64,000 nt of DNA from Geothrix sp. PMB-07. GTDB taxonomy: Bacteria > Acidobacteriota > Holophagae > Holophagales > Holophagaceae. Numbering within the stretch: position 1 is the stretch's first letter; each line of letters opens with the position of its first letter. The DNA is taken from contig NZ_CP132333.1 of the NCBI RefSeq assembly GCF_030758935.1, forward strand, positions 3,534,992 through 3,598,991. Direction: 5' to 3'. Shown here in pieces: positions 27,184-34,895 of the stretch. Under the pieces are notes generated by a model. It searched no databases and was not told the DNA's origin. It was given only the letters and a program-made list of their open reading frames with translations. A program made the translations under genes and the position numbers.

Positions 27184-27212
27184 AAAGGGGGTCGGCTTTG
27201 CCGACCCCCTTT
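27184..27212 (-). terminator. Strong rho-independent terminator of the TVNG-repeat gene
   Basis: A perfect 13-bp stem (AAAGGGGGTCGGC and its complement) with a 3-nt loop lies 20 bp after the stop of the minus-strand gene at 27232. It separates that gene from the nrf-nap operon. Confidence 0.85.
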
Positions 27213-27231
27213 GAATCGATCCTAACGCCTC

Positions 27232-28044
27232 TCAATCCAGGGTGATGGCCCCATTCACCGTTTCAATCTCGATGCCCTGGTCGCTGCCAGGGAAGACGGC
27301 GGTCACGCGGTGTTTCTTCACTTCCACCTGTTCGGCCCCCTTGGCGTTGAAGGAGATGCCGCCGTTCACCGTGTTGGCTCGGAGGCGGCCCTTGATCCCC
27401 CCCAGCTGCAGATGAATGGAACCGTTCACGGTCTCGGCCTTGATGCCCTTGCCCTGCCCATCCAGGCCCCAGCCATGGATGGCCCCATTGACCGTCTGCA
27501 GAGAGAGGGCGCCCTTCACTTGCTCGATATTGATGCCCCCATTCACGGTCTCGGCCTTGAGGGAATCCACCAGGCCAGCGGCGCGGATGCCGCCGTTCAC
27601 CGTGGTCACCTCCGCCTTGCCCTGGGTGCCGCTCACGGACACCTCGCCGTTCACCGTCTCCAGGTTGGAGGTCACGCGCCGCGGCACCTTCAGGGTCATC
27701 TGACACTGGGGGCCCGAATACCGGCCCCAGCCCGTGTGCTTGGGATATTCACCGCGAATCTCCAGGGAGCCCTTGGAGGCCTCCACCACCACCTTCACCT
27801 GCTCATCCTCGCTGCTGGGCTTGAACTCACCCGTGAACTGCACTTCCTCTCGGTCCCAGGCTTCCACTTTGATGAAGCCATTGACGTTCTTCACCTTGAG
27901 GTTCGATCCCGAAGCCAGCGTCAGGGTGCGGGTCTCGGTGGTCTTTTCCGCCTTGGCGGGCTGGATCACCTGGGACTGGGCCATCAGCGAGCCGCAGATC
28001 AGGAGGGCGGCCACGGCCGCGGAGAAAGGATGGGCGAGGGACAT
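27232..28044 (-). CDS. Exported DUF4097-type beta-helix protein with seven TVNG repeats
   Basis: 270 aa with a signal peptide (FSAAVAALLICGSLMAQ). After an N-terminal region (LASGSNLKVKNVNGFIKVEA) the protein contains seven regularly spaced TVNG turns (ETVNGEVSV, TTVNGGIRA, ETVNGGINI, QTVNGAIHG, ETVNGSIHL, NTVNGGISF, ETVNGAITL) and one NVNG variant, consistent with a single-stranded right-handed beta-helix of the DUF4097/adhesin-like class. Start at ATG 28044. Such proteins are widespread and mostly uncharacterised; an envelope role is inferred from export. It has its own terminator and lies divergent to the gene at 28147. Confidence 0.85.
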   Translation of the reverse strand: MSLAHPFSAAVAALLICGSLMAQSQVIQPAKAEKTTETRTLTLASGSNLKVKNVNGFIKVEAWDREEVQFTGEFKPSSEDEQVKVVVEASKGSLEIRGEYPKHTGWGRYSGPQCQMTLKVPRRVTSNLETVNGEVSVSGTQGKAEVTTVNGGIRAAGLVDSLKAETVNGGINIEQVKGALSLQTVNGAIHGWGLDGQGKGIKAETVNGSIHLQLGGIKGRLRANTVNGGISFNAKGAEQVEVKKHRVTAVFPGSDQGIEIETVNGAITLD

Positions 28045-28146
28045 GGAAGCCTCCTGGGATGTCAGAGATCGTGCGGGGGATACGAAGCTTGTCGGAGGAG
28101 CGTTTAGCGGCCCGGAAATCCGTATACTGGCCCTGCCGGAGCCCCC

Positions 28147-28407
28147 ATGTCCCAGACCATCGACCACCCTGAACTCAGCGCCGCCGAATGGGCCTTCATC
28201 AAGAACCTGCGGGCCCTGCCCGACGAGGCTCTGCGCGGCCGCGTCCACGCCTCGCTGAACGAACTGATCTACTTCTTCCAGAATCCCAAGTGCCAGGGCA
28301 TCGGCGTTGAAGGCTTCCCCTGCGGCGATCCCCGCTCCTCCTGCGAGGACTGCCACCAGATCTGGGACATGCTCGACAAAGTGGCGGCGCGAACCAAGAA
28401 GGGCTGA
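28147..28407 (+). CDS. Small Cys-containing conserved hypothetical protein
   Basis: 86 aa soluble protein with GGAG five bases before its ATG. The C-terminal half contains four cysteines (NPKCQGIG, FPCGD, SSCEDCHQIW) that could bind a metal or form disulfides. The CEDCH motif formally matches a haem-attachment site, but there is no signal peptide, so c-type haem is unlikely. It is 13 bp upstream of the next gene and probably in the same transcript. Function unknown. Confidence 0.65.
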   Translation: MSQTIDHPELSAAEWAFIKNLRALPDEALRGRVHASLNELIYFFQNPKCQGIGVEGFPCGDPRSSCEDCHQIWDMLDKVAARTKKG

Positions 28408-28420
28408 TTCCGGAGGACCC

Positions 28421-28945
28421 ATGAACCCGGATCGCCTGGTGAAGATCCTGTTCGTGGATGAGGATGAATCTGTCTGGATCCGGGCCGGGGCTTTCTTTCG
28501 TCATCAGCTGAATCTGGTGGGAGGCGAGGCCCAGCTGCACTTCCGCGCACAGCTACCAGGCCGTGCCGCCGGTTTCGACATGGTGTCGCTGGAAGGCCGG
28601 AACCTCATTCCCATGCTGCTGGACCGCCCCGGCCTGCAGGCCGATCTCCGTCAGACCGCCATTCTCAACCTGCATGCCGACGCACCCGGGCCCACCTTCA
28701 GCCAGCTCCGCCGACTCCTGGGGCGCTGCAACCATGGCCTCCGCGGCGATGGTCTCTGGGTGTTCCCCCAATCCTGGATGGCCCCCTGGTTTCAGGAGGC
28801 CCTGGAATTCCCCGAGTTGGACTTGCGGTTGACCGCGCCACCACCGCGCCCCGTGCCCCTGGCAGTGCCAGCTCGCCCCTGGGAGCGTCACTCGGCCCAG
28901 ATCATCCAGGGGCTCGCACACCTGCGCTTGGCCCTGGCGCCCTAA
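28421..28945 (+). CDS. Hypothetical protein, possibly a degenerate LMW phosphatase fold
   Basis: 174 aa; CGGAGGA precedes the ATG. The N-terminus KILFVDEDESVWIRAGAFFR can be aligned with the P-loop region of low-molecular-weight phosphatases/arsenate reductases (ILFVCxxNSxRSxMAxAFFR), but the catalytic Cys is replaced by Asp and the Arg is displaced. If the alignment is right it is inactive as a phosphatase. The remainder (LNLHADAPGPTFSQLRRLLG, LWVFPQSWMAPWFQEAL) is not recognised. It ends 7 bp before the convergent transporter gene. Confidence 0.5.
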   Translation: MNPDRLVKILFVDEDESVWIRAGAFFRHQLNLVGGEAQLHFRAQLPGRAAGFDMVSLEGRNLIPMLLDRPGLQADLRQTAILNLHADAPGPTFSQLRRLLGRCNHGLRGDGLWVFPQSWMAPWFQEALEFPELDLRLTAPPPRPVPLAVPARPWERHSAQIIQGLAHLRLALAP

Positions 28946-28952
28946 GAGGAGT

Positions 28953-29420
28953 TCAGCCCTTCACGATCCAGCGATCGCCGAAGTTCACGAGGCTGGCCCC
29001 GACCAGCAGCAGGATGGCTCCCAGCAGGCGCACCCAGGAGATCTCCCGGACGGGCAGGCCCAGCAGACCGAAGCGGTCGAAGGCCAGGGAGGACACCACC
29101 TGCCCCGCGATGATCAGCGAAATCATGGCCGCGAGGCCGATGCGCGGCGCCAGAAGGGTGGAGCCGAACACGAAGAACGCGCCCATGACGCCGCCCAGCC
29201 ATTGCCACCAGGCGATGCGTGGCAGGCCCGTCAGCGACGCGAAGGGCTGCCCTGTGGCGAGGCTGAAACCCGCCAGAAAGACCGTACCCACGGCGAAGGA
29301 GATCAATGCGGCCAACAGAGAGCCGCTGCCCAGGGCATCCCGCAGCGCACTGTTCACCGCCGACTGCAACGGAATGACCAAGCCAATGCCAAAGGCCATG
29401 AGCAGCAGGAGCGGGACCAT
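28953..29420 (-). CDS. DMT-superfamily small membrane protein, YdcZ (DUF606) family
   Basis: 155 aa and almost entirely hydrophobic, with five predicted helices starting MVPLLLLMAFGIGLVIPLQ. The motif LQSAVNSALRDALGSGSLLA and AGQVVSSLAFDRFGLLG fit the DUF606/YdcZ half-size DMT transporters. Start at ATG 29420 with GAGGTGA upstream; the frame is open further but without a site. Substrate unknown. Confidence 0.85.
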   Translation of the reverse strand: MVPLLLLMAFGIGLVIPLQSAVNSALRDALGSGSLLAALISFAVGTVFLAGFSLATGQPFASLTGLPRIAWWQWLGGVMGAFFVFGSTLLAPRIGLAAMISLIIAGQVVSSLAFDRFGLLGLPVREISWVRLLGAILLLVGASLVNFGDRWIVKG

Positions 29421-29458
29421 CCATTCACCTCGGGGCAAGTGCCGATGGTAGTCCCAGC

Positions 29459-30877
29459 TTAGAGAGATTCCCATAGGCTCCGCGCCTGACCGCTGGCATC
29501 GGCCGTGGCCGCTTTGGCCCGCGCCCGCAGGCCTTCCGGCAGGCTGCGACAGGCCTCCAGGGATTGCAGGCGGAAGGGTGGCGTGAGCCGGGGCCACTCC
29601 ACCACCAGGGCCCGCACCCAAGCCTCGTCGCCCAAGGCCGCGCGGGCAGTCCAGCGCCAGGGAGCACCCAGGCCCGCTTCAGACAGGGCTGCCCGGGCGG
29701 ACTCCAGCTGGCCCGTGCGCAGGGCCACGTCTGCTGCGGCCTCGGCCGCCTCGCGCTGGGCGAACGGATCGGACAGCAGGCCCAAAAGGGGTTGCAGGGC
29801 CTCGGCTCCGCCCACCTTGCCCAGGGCCCGGGCCAGCGCGAAGCGCGCCCCCTCCGGCGCCCGCGCCAAGGCCGCTTCCAGCCAGGGGCCATCGCCAGGG
29901 CGCACACCGCACACCAGCCCCTCCGCCGCGGCCCGGCGGGCTCCCACGGGCCCCGTACCCAGCGCATCGAGGTACGGCCCGAGGCGGTTCTCCACGCCTT
30001 CCTCCCGCCGTGGCCCGGCCACCGTAGCCTGTTCCCGGTCGCGGGCTGCGAACCCCGGCAGAGGCTCCTCACCCCAGCCCACGGCTTCGGCGCTATCCAA
30101 CCAAGTGGACAGCTCATGTCCAAACGTGTTCATGTCCGCCATGCGCTTGGCGGGGTCGGGCTGCAACGCGCGCATGATGATGCCCGCCAATCGCGGCGGG
30201 AAACCTGGGCGCACCGCTGCCGGGGGCAATTGCACCTGCGCGTAGGGCTGTCCCGTGGTGAACTCAAAGAGGATGGCGCCCAGGGCGTAAACATCGCAGC
30301 GGCCATCCACTCGGCGGGGATCGCCGTGCTGTTCGGGGGCCATGTACCCCAGAGTGCCCACCACCATCTGGCTGCGGGTGGCGCGCGTCCGGCCCTCCTC
30401 CCCTTCCCAGAAGCAGACGCCGAAATCCGTCACCTTGAGGTGGCCATCTCCCGCGAAAAGCATGTTGGATGGCTTCAGGTCCCGATGCACCACGCCCGCC
30501 GCGTGAGCCACCGCCAGGGCCCCGCACACCGGTACCAGGCGACGCACCAGGGCCGCGGGCGCTTCGCCCCGGCAATCCTTCAGGCTGCCGCCCGGAAGCA
30601 GTTCCATGATCAGGTAGGGCCAGGCGCCACTGGTGCCAAACGAGTGGATCTCCACCAGGCTGGGGTGGGAGAGGCGCGTGAGCACGTCACCTTCCCGCAG
30701 GAAGCGGCGCACCAGGTCCGCGTCGCGGTGGACCTCGGGGCGCAGCAGCTTTACGGCGCTCTGGACGCCGGGGCGGAAACGGTCCTCGCCGCGAAAGACC
30801 AGGGCCATGCCGCCTTCACCCAGGGGTTCCAGCAACCGCACGCTCCCGATCTGGGCCGGTGGCCTCAGGCCGCTCAT
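29459..30877 (-). CDS. Hanks-type Ser/Thr protein kinase with HEAT-like C-terminus
   Basis: 472 aa, cytoplasmic. Kinase domain residues ~10-265: Gly loop LGEGGMALVFRGED, catalytic Lys in SAVKLLRPEV, catalytic loop VHRDLKPSNML, DFGVCFW and GYMAPEQ. The C-terminal ~180 residues (VGARRAAAEGLVCG, FALARALGKVGGAEALQPLL) look like HEAT/PBS-type helical repeats, probably for partner binding. No transmembrane or PASTA domain. Its start overlaps the stop of the upstream FHA-GGDEF gene by 4 bp, so the kinase and a phosphothreonine-binding FHA protein are co-translated. Confidence 0.92.
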   Translation of the reverse strand: MSGLRPPAQIGSVRLLEPLGEGGMALVFRGEDRFRPGVQSAVKLLRPEVHRDADLVRRFLREGDVLTRLSHPSLVEIHSFGTSGAWPYLIMELLPGGSLKDCRGEAPAALVRRLVPVCGALAVAHAAGVVHRDLKPSNMLFAGDGHLKVTDFGVCFWEGEEGRTRATRSQMVVGTLGYMAPEQHGDPRRVDGRCDVYALGAILFEFTTGQPYAQVQLPPAAVRPGFPPRLAGIIMRALQPDPAKRMADMNTFGHELSTWLDSAEAVGWGEEPLPGFAARDREQATVAGPRREEGVENRLGPYLDALGTGPVGARRAAAEGLVCGVRPGDGPWLEAALARAPEGARFALARALGKVGGAEALQPLLGLLSDPFAQREAAEAAADVALRTGQLESARAALSEAGLGAPWRWTARAALGDEAWVRALVVEWPRLTPPFRLQSLEACRSLPEGLRARAKAATADASGQARSLWESL

Positions 30878-31806
30878 GGTGCCGGCTGCGCGCGATCGCG
30901 CCCCCCGGCCTTGGCCCCGTAGAGAGCCGCATCGGCCCGGGCCAAAAGGCCCCCGCCATCGCTGTCCCCAGGCTTGAGCTCGGCCACACCGAGGCTGCAG
31001 GTGAGCTTGAGGCTTTGCCCATCCTCCAGCACCAGCCTGTGCTCGGTGAGAGCATGGCGCAGGCCCTCGGCAGCGACGAGGGCCTGCGCCGCTGACGATT
31101 CCGGCAGCAGGATGAGGAACTCATCGCCACCCAGGCGACCCACGGAGTCGGATCCTCGCAGCCGATGCCGAAGCAAGGCCCCGAAGGCTTCCAGGGCCTG
31201 GTCCCCCGCCCGGTGGCCGTGGGAATCGTTCACCTGCTTGAAATGATCCAGGTCCGCCAGGATCACCGACAGGGGCCGCTGATGGCGCCGGGCCAGCCCC
31301 ACATGGGATTCCAGCTGCTGCAGCACCGTGGTTCGGTTTCCCACTCCGGTGAGCGGATCCAGCGTGGTGCGGGTCGCCATATCCTGGTGGTACCGGCGCT
31401 CCAGGGCATCCATGTGCTTCAACTTGAAGGCATGCCCAGCAACCCGCAGCACATCTTCGGCCCGAAGCCGAAAGGGGCCCGGATCCGCAAAAACCCTGCG
31501 GCCATTCACGAACAGGCCGTTGGTGGAATGGAGGTCGCGCAGTTCGACGGCATCCAGCGTCGAAGCGATTTCCAAGCGTGCGTGACGACGACTCACCTCG
31601 GGTTCGGGCAGGCAGAGTGCGTTCTCAGGCGACCGGCCCACGGTCAGGCCCTCGGCGGGCACGGGGATGTACTGCCCCATGGGCTGGCCCACGTAGCGGA
31701 TCAGCGCCCACTGCCGCGCATCCACGTCTCCGAGGAGTTCCGCCTCTTCCGGCGAAGCGGCCGGGTCCCACACGGGAAGGTCGGGAGGCGTATGGTCGAA
31801 GGGCAT
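30874..31806 (-). CDS. FHA-domain diguanylate cyclase (first of two)
   Basis: 310 aa. Residues ~45-120 form an FHA domain (LTVGRSPENALCLPEPEVSR with RHARLEIA and LHSTNGLFVNG), which binds phosphothreonine. Residues ~145-305 form a GGDEF domain: LDPLTGVGNR, DLDHFKQVNDSHGH (metal site) and the active site RLGGDEFLILLP. RGSD five residues before GGDEF is a canonical I-site for product inhibition by c-di-GMP, so the enzyme is predicted active. The downstream kinase gene overlaps by 4 bp and may phosphorylate a partner that the FHA domain reads. Confidence 0.92.
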   Translation of the reverse strand: MPFDHTPPDLPVWDPAASPEEAELLGDVDARQWALIRYVGQPMGQYIPVPAEGLTVGRSPENALCLPEPEVSRRHARLEIASTLDAVELRDLHSTNGLFVNGRRVFADPGPFRLRAEDVLRVAGHAFKLKHMDALERRYHQDMATRTTLDPLTGVGNRTTVLQQLESHVGLARRHQRPLSVILADLDHFKQVNDSHGHRAGDQALEAFGALLRHRLRGSDSVGRLGGDEFLILLPESSAAQALVAAEGLRHALTEHRLVLEDGQSLKLTCSLGVAELKPGDSDGGGLLARADAALYGAKAGGRDRAQPAP

Positions 31807-31836
31807 CCCGGAAAGTCTAGCGGAGAAACGACTTCC

Positions 31837-32835
31837 CTACCCTTCGCAGACCTGGTTCCGTCCACCGGCTTTGGCCCGGTACAAGGCCGCATCGGCCCGG
31901 GCCAGCAACTGCCCGGCCTCCAGATCCGAAGCGGTGCGCTCGGCAATGCCCAGGCTGCAACTGATGTTCAGGGGGCCCGAGGCCAGGGGAATCGGCGTGC
32001 TGGCGATGATCCTCCGCAACCGTTCCGCGAAGGGACGCGCGCCGACCAGATCCGTTTCCGGCAACACCATGAGGAACTCTTCGCCCCCGATGCGCCCAGC
32101 CAAGTCCGCTTCGCGCAGCGTGGTCAGCAACCTCTCTCCAAAGGCACGGAGCACAACGTCCCCGGCGCCGTGGCCGAAGGTGTCATTCACCTGCTTGAAG
32201 TGGTCCAGATCGCACACCACCACAGAAAGAGGCCGACCGTAGCGGAGGCTCAATCCAAATCGGTTTTGGAACTCGGCCAGGGAACTGCCTCGGTTGGCCA
32301 GGCCCGTGAGGGCATCCTTGGTGCTGAGGTCGAGCAGCGTTTCGTGAAAGGCCCGCTCCAGAGAATCGAGGCAGACCACCTTCAGCACATGACCGCCCAT
32401 GGAAAGACGGTCGCCTGCCTTCAGCTCCAAGGGGCCACGCACCGCTTCCCCGTTCACTCGGGTGCCGTTGGTGGAGCCCAGATCCTCCAGCTGGATCCGA
32501 TTCTCCTCCACGCGGACCTGCGCGTGGTGGCGGCTCACTTCGCCATCCAGAAGCGTCACGCCCGCATCCGGTGCCCGGCCGATGATCACCGTTCCCGTCG
32601 ATAGCGGAAAGACGCGTCCCAGGGCGGCTCCGGCGTAGGCCACCAGGGCCCACTCCGGAGGGGCCTGATGAAGTTCCCCTTCAGCTTTGGAGCGCACCAC
32701 CGTCGCCATTTCGGGAAACCCCGGCAGTGTCTCCAGGGGCACAGGCTTGGCTTCAGGCCCAGGCGCTGCTCCTGCCGCGGGCTTGGGCCGGGACATGCCC
32801 CCGGGCTTGGCGTCTGCCGATGGCTTCCGGGTCAC
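31837..32835 (-). CDS. FHA-domain diguanylate cyclase (second of two)
   Basis: 332 aa, the same architecture as the protein at 30874: a Pro/Ala-rich N-terminal tail, an FHA domain (VIIGRAPDAGVTLLDGEVSR with HHAQVRVEE and GSTNGTRVNGE), then a GGDEF domain with GGEEF (RIGGEEFLMVLP) and an I-site READ five residues before it. GTG start at 32835 with GGAGGATCC upstream, overlapping the stop of the preceding gene (GTGA). The pair arose by tandem duplication and has diverged outside the motifs. The Pro/Ala-rich tail is absent from the other copy. Confidence 0.9.
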   Translation of the reverse strand: MTRKPSADAKPGGMSRPKPAAGAAPGPEAKPVPLETLPGFPEMATVVRSKAEGELHQAPPEWALVAYAGAALGRVFPLSTGTVIIGRAPDAGVTLLDGEVSRHHAQVRVEENRIQLEDLGSTNGTRVNGEAVRGPLELKAGDRLSMGGHVLKVVCLDSLERAFHETLLDLSTKDALTGLANRGSSLAEFQNRFGLSLRYGRPLSVVVCDLDHFKQVNDTFGHGAGDVVLRAFGERLLTTLREADLAGRIGGEEFLMVLPETDLVGARPFAERLRRIIASTPIPLASGPLNISCSLGIAERTASDLEAGQLLARADAALYRAKAGGRNQVCEG

Positions 32836-33617
32836 GGATCCTCCACGAAACAACTGATCAGGCCACCGTTGTCCTTCCGGCGGGCCAGGATGAACGGGGC
32901 GCGCGGCGCCTTGAGCGCCGAGGGTTCCAGCCGCACCAGCAGCCGCCCTTTCGCGGGATCGTGCCGCAGATCCGCCACGCCTTTGCGGGGCACGCGGAAC
33001 AGCCCGAGCACTTCGAGATTTCTCACATTCTCGCCCGTACCCCGCACCAGCTGCAGGCTGTAGCGCATCCACAGTCCCTTGGGCAGGCCTTGGATGTCCT
33101 CGCCCCGGATGGGCACGGCCAGCGAGAGCATGACCTGCATGCCGAACCGGGTGCCCACGGTCCCGAGGCCAGGCGCCAGCTGACGAAGGTTGGGGCGGGC
33201 GATGCCTTCCTGCCAGCGCCGCGAGATCGGCCTGGCCGGCGGCTCCAGGCGGCCCAGCACTTCCGCCTTGCGCGGCAGGGGCGGAACCGCCATGCGCGCG
33301 GCGGAGCCGCCTTCAAGCGGCGTCATGCGGATCACCTCAGCCTCGGCGCCCCACCGGGCCCATCCCGATTCCGCCTGCAGGTGCGCCTCGAAGGGCTCCA
33401 GGGTGCGTCCCTCCACCGCTTCGCGCAGCAGGCGCATCTCCTGGCAGGCCGTGGCGGGAGGTTCCAGGCCCTCGCAGCCCACCGCCGCCAGGGCCACCGA
33501 AGCATGGCTGCGGAGCTGAAAGGGCTCGGCCGCCACTTCCACCACCTTCAGCCCGGAGAACGCCTGGCGCAGCGTTTCCGCGGCGTCCGCCATGGCGTTC
33601 TTCACTTTGCCGAACAT
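32832..33617 (-). CDS. Hypothetical protein in the FHA/GGDEF signalling operon
   Basis: 261 aa, no signal peptide or membrane helix. MFGKVKNAMADAAETLRQAF at the N-terminus is amphipathic. The C-terminal part (LPKGLWMRYSLQLVRGTGEN, RVPRKGVADLRHDPAKGR) is basic and strand-rich. No family recognised. It starts one base into the preceding stop (TGATG) and overlaps the next gene by 4 bp, so it is tightly coupled to the signalling genes. Confidence 0.65.
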   Translation of the reverse strand: MFGKVKNAMADAAETLRQAFSGLKVVEVAAEPFQLRSHASVALAAVGCEGLEPPATACQEMRLLREAVEGRTLEPFEAHLQAESGWARWGAEAEVIRMTPLEGGSAARMAVPPLPRKAEVLGRLEPPARPISRRWQEGIARPNLRQLAPGLGTVGTRFGMQVMLSLAVPIRGEDIQGLPKGLWMRYSLQLVRGTGENVRNLEVLGLFRVPRKGVADLRHDPAKGRLLVRLEPSALKAPRAPFILARRKDNGGLISCFVEDP

Positions 33618-34165
33618 CAGGCTTCCTTCACCACGAGGCTCTGCAGGGCCGCCGTCACGCGCTCCAGAGGCTCCGTCAGATCCATGTGGTAGCCCGCTTC
33701 CAGCAGTTTCACCACGGCCTGCTCCTGGGCCGTGGCATCCACCGAAGCCGCGAAGATCACCCGCAGCGGCGCGGCGCCTTCCGCCAGCTGGAGCAGCAGT
33801 TCCCGGGGCCCGACGCGGAAGGCCTCGCCCACCTTGCCGAGGGGCGCCTCCTGGCTTTTCTGCACCGCCAGCACCGGGTATTTCGCGTCGCCGGACCAGC
33901 CCCCTGCCAACTCCGTCGCACTGAGGATGAACAGGTCCGGCGGCGTCTTCAGCTCTTTCAGCAGCGTCTTCTGGATCACCTCCTCTTTGAGATGCGGCTC
34001 CAGCGATTTCCCGTAGAGGATGCTCTGCAGGCGGGTGGGCGTGATGGGCTCGGTGTAGCGGAAATCCAGGGGGATGCCCGAGGTATCCGTCACCAGCAGG
34101 CCGCCCAGGTAGCTCGCGCCCTCCTTCACCGCCATGAAATAGGCCAACTTGATGGATTCCGCCAT
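33617..34165 (-). CDS. Hypothetical protein, first gene of the FHA/GGDEF/kinase operon
   Basis: 182 aa, start at ATG 34165 with AGAGGTG upstream; longer in-frame starts have no site. The N-terminus (IKLAYFMAVKEGASYLGGLL with VTDTSGIPLDFRYTEPI) and the region LAVQKSQEAP suggest an alpha/beta fold; one helix (APLRVIFAASVDATAQEQAV) resembles a Rossmann-like segment. Family not recognised. It leads the five-gene run ending in the Ser/Thr kinase. Confidence 0.6.
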   Translation of the reverse strand: MAESIKLAYFMAVKEGASYLGGLLVTDTSGIPLDFRYTEPITPTRLQSILYGKSLEPHLKEEVIQKTLLKELKTPPDLFILSATELAGGWSGDAKYPVLAVQKSQEAPLGKVGEAFRVGPRELLLQLAEGAAPLRVIFAASVDATAQEQAVVKLLEAGYHMDLTEPLERVTAALQSLVVKEA

Positions 34166-34216
34166 GAAAGCACCTCTGCCCAGAAAGGCTACTCCCCCCA
34201 TCGGCGGAAGCACCCC

Positions 34217-34244
34217 TTGCCTTTTGCCCCGTGCGTGGTACAGT
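34217..34244 (+). promoter_or_regulatory. Sigma-70-like promoter of the tRNA pair
   Basis: TTGCCT (34217-34222) and TACAGT (34239-34244) are separated by 16 bp and lie 15 bp upstream of tRNA-Gln. Position and hexamers fit a housekeeping promoter driving both tRNAs. Confidence 0.5.
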
Positions 34245-34259
34245 GGATCTTCCACTCAT

Positions 34260-34334
34260 TGGGGAGTGGTCTAATGGTAGGACAACGGTTTCTGGTACCG
34301 TCAGGTGAGGGTTCAAATCCTTCCTCCCCAACCA
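34260..34334 (+). tRNA. tRNA-Gln (anticodon CTG)
   Basis: 75 nt including an encoded CCA. The acceptor TGGGGAG pairs with CTCCCCA. The anticodon stem ACGGT/ACCGT encloses a 7-nt loop with CTG at 34292-34294. The T arm with GGTTCAAATCC is standard. It is followed 17 bp later by tRNA-Glu in the same orientation. Confidence 0.95.
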
Positions 34335-34351
34335 TTCACAACTTGTTCAGT

Positions 34352-34426
34352 GGTCCCATCGTATAGCGGTTAGTACACCGCCCTCTCACGGCGGGAACAG
34401 GGGTTCGATTCCCCTTGGGACTACCA
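34352..34426 (+). tRNA. tRNA-Glu (anticodon CTC), integration target
   Basis: 75 nt with encoded CCA. The acceptor GGTCCCA pairs with TGGGACT (first pair G-U). The anticodon stem CCGCC/GGCGG encloses the loop CTCTCAC with anticodon CTC at 34385-34387. The 3' half, from the anticodon loop onwards, is the attL of the element that ends at 45812, so this part of the functional gene is probably supplied by the element. Confidence 0.95.
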
Positions 34427-34432
34427 ACAAAG
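34383..34432 (+). repeat. attL: tRNA-Glu 3' end duplicated at 45763-45812
   Basis: The 50-bp segment from the anticodon loop through the CCA and six more bases is repeated in direct orientation at 45763-45812 with one mismatch (G34390 versus A45770); the last 42 bp are identical. This is the typical attachment duplication left by a tyrosine recombinase integrating into a tRNA gene. Confidence 0.92.
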
Positions 34433-34464
34433 AGCCTAGAGAAATCTAGGCTCTTCTTGTTTTT
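34431..34464 (+). terminator. Terminator carried by the element after tRNA-Glu
   Basis: AGAGCCTAGA, loop GAAA, TCTAGGCTCT, then TCTTGTTTTT: a 10-bp stem with a T tract immediately after the tRNA. Being just inside attL, it belongs to the element and replaces the chromosomal terminator now located beyond attR. Confidence 0.85.
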
Positions 34465-34495
34465 AAGCGGCATTGGCGATCCCGGATTTTGCCCC

Positions 34496-34525
34496 GTGTC
34501 CAAACGGTGTCCAAAACCTGTTCCC
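34496..34525 (+). repeat. Arm-type integrase site, left end
   Basis: A 30-bp sequence containing two tandem copies of TGTCCAAA (starting GTGTCCAAAC, ending CCTGTTCCC). It matches 45635-45664 inside the right end at 28 of 30 positions in the same orientation. Position near both att sites suggests binding by the integrase N-terminal domain or by excisionase. Confidence 0.6.
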
Positions 34526-34562
34526 GGATCCCCATGTTCCACGATGCACGCGGGCGCACTCA

Positions 34563-34895
34563 TCACGGCTCGCTATGCCGCCCTTGCCGCCTTCCGTGCC
34601 TTCGCCTCATCTCAGCACAGGCATAGGCGATCAAGACTTCATTCATGCCCGTGAGCCACGCTTGCTCCGAAGGCGGCTCATCCCGGATTTGTTCGGAAAA
34701 CTCGGCTCTGAGCAGCTCGATTGCCGCGTGTTTGATCGTCTTCACCTGCGCCGATAGCCGCTCTGAAATGGTGCTCTTCGCTATCCCCAGTCTCCGGGCC
34801 AAGGCAGAAGTGCTCATCCCAAGACAGAGGCAATAGCACACGGCCTCCCATTCTTCCTGGCTCAACTTGGAGGGCCTGCCCCGCCGCATCCTCAC
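34563..34895 (-). CDS. HTH protein of the element (terminase-small-like or regulator)
   Basis: 110 aa with a basic N-terminus (MRMRRGRPSKLSQEEWEAV) and a helix-turn-helix (GMSTSALARRLGIAKSTISE). The C-terminus is helical and basic (ACAEMRRRHGRRQGRH). This layout is seen in small regulators and in small terminase-like proteins of phage-related elements. ATGA overlap with the upstream 69-aa gene. Exact role unknown. Confidence 0.65.
   Translation of the reverse strand: MRMRRGRPSKLSQEEWEAVCYCLCLGMSTSALARRLGIAKSTISERLSAQVKTIKHAAIELLRAEFSEQIRDEPPSEQAWLTGMNEVLIAYACAEMRRRHGRRQGRHSEP

Noticed and set aside
28147-28407. CEDCH as a c-type haem site in the 86-aa protein
   Set aside because: The protein lacks a signal peptide, so haem attachment in the periplasm is not expected; a metal or disulfide role for the cysteines is more likely.
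34336-34566. Small minus-strand ORF containing GSPKGNRTPVPAVR
   Set aside because: This peptide is the reverse-strand translation of tRNA-Glu and is a well-known false annotation; the same peptide appears again at 45743-46213 because attR copies the tRNA end.
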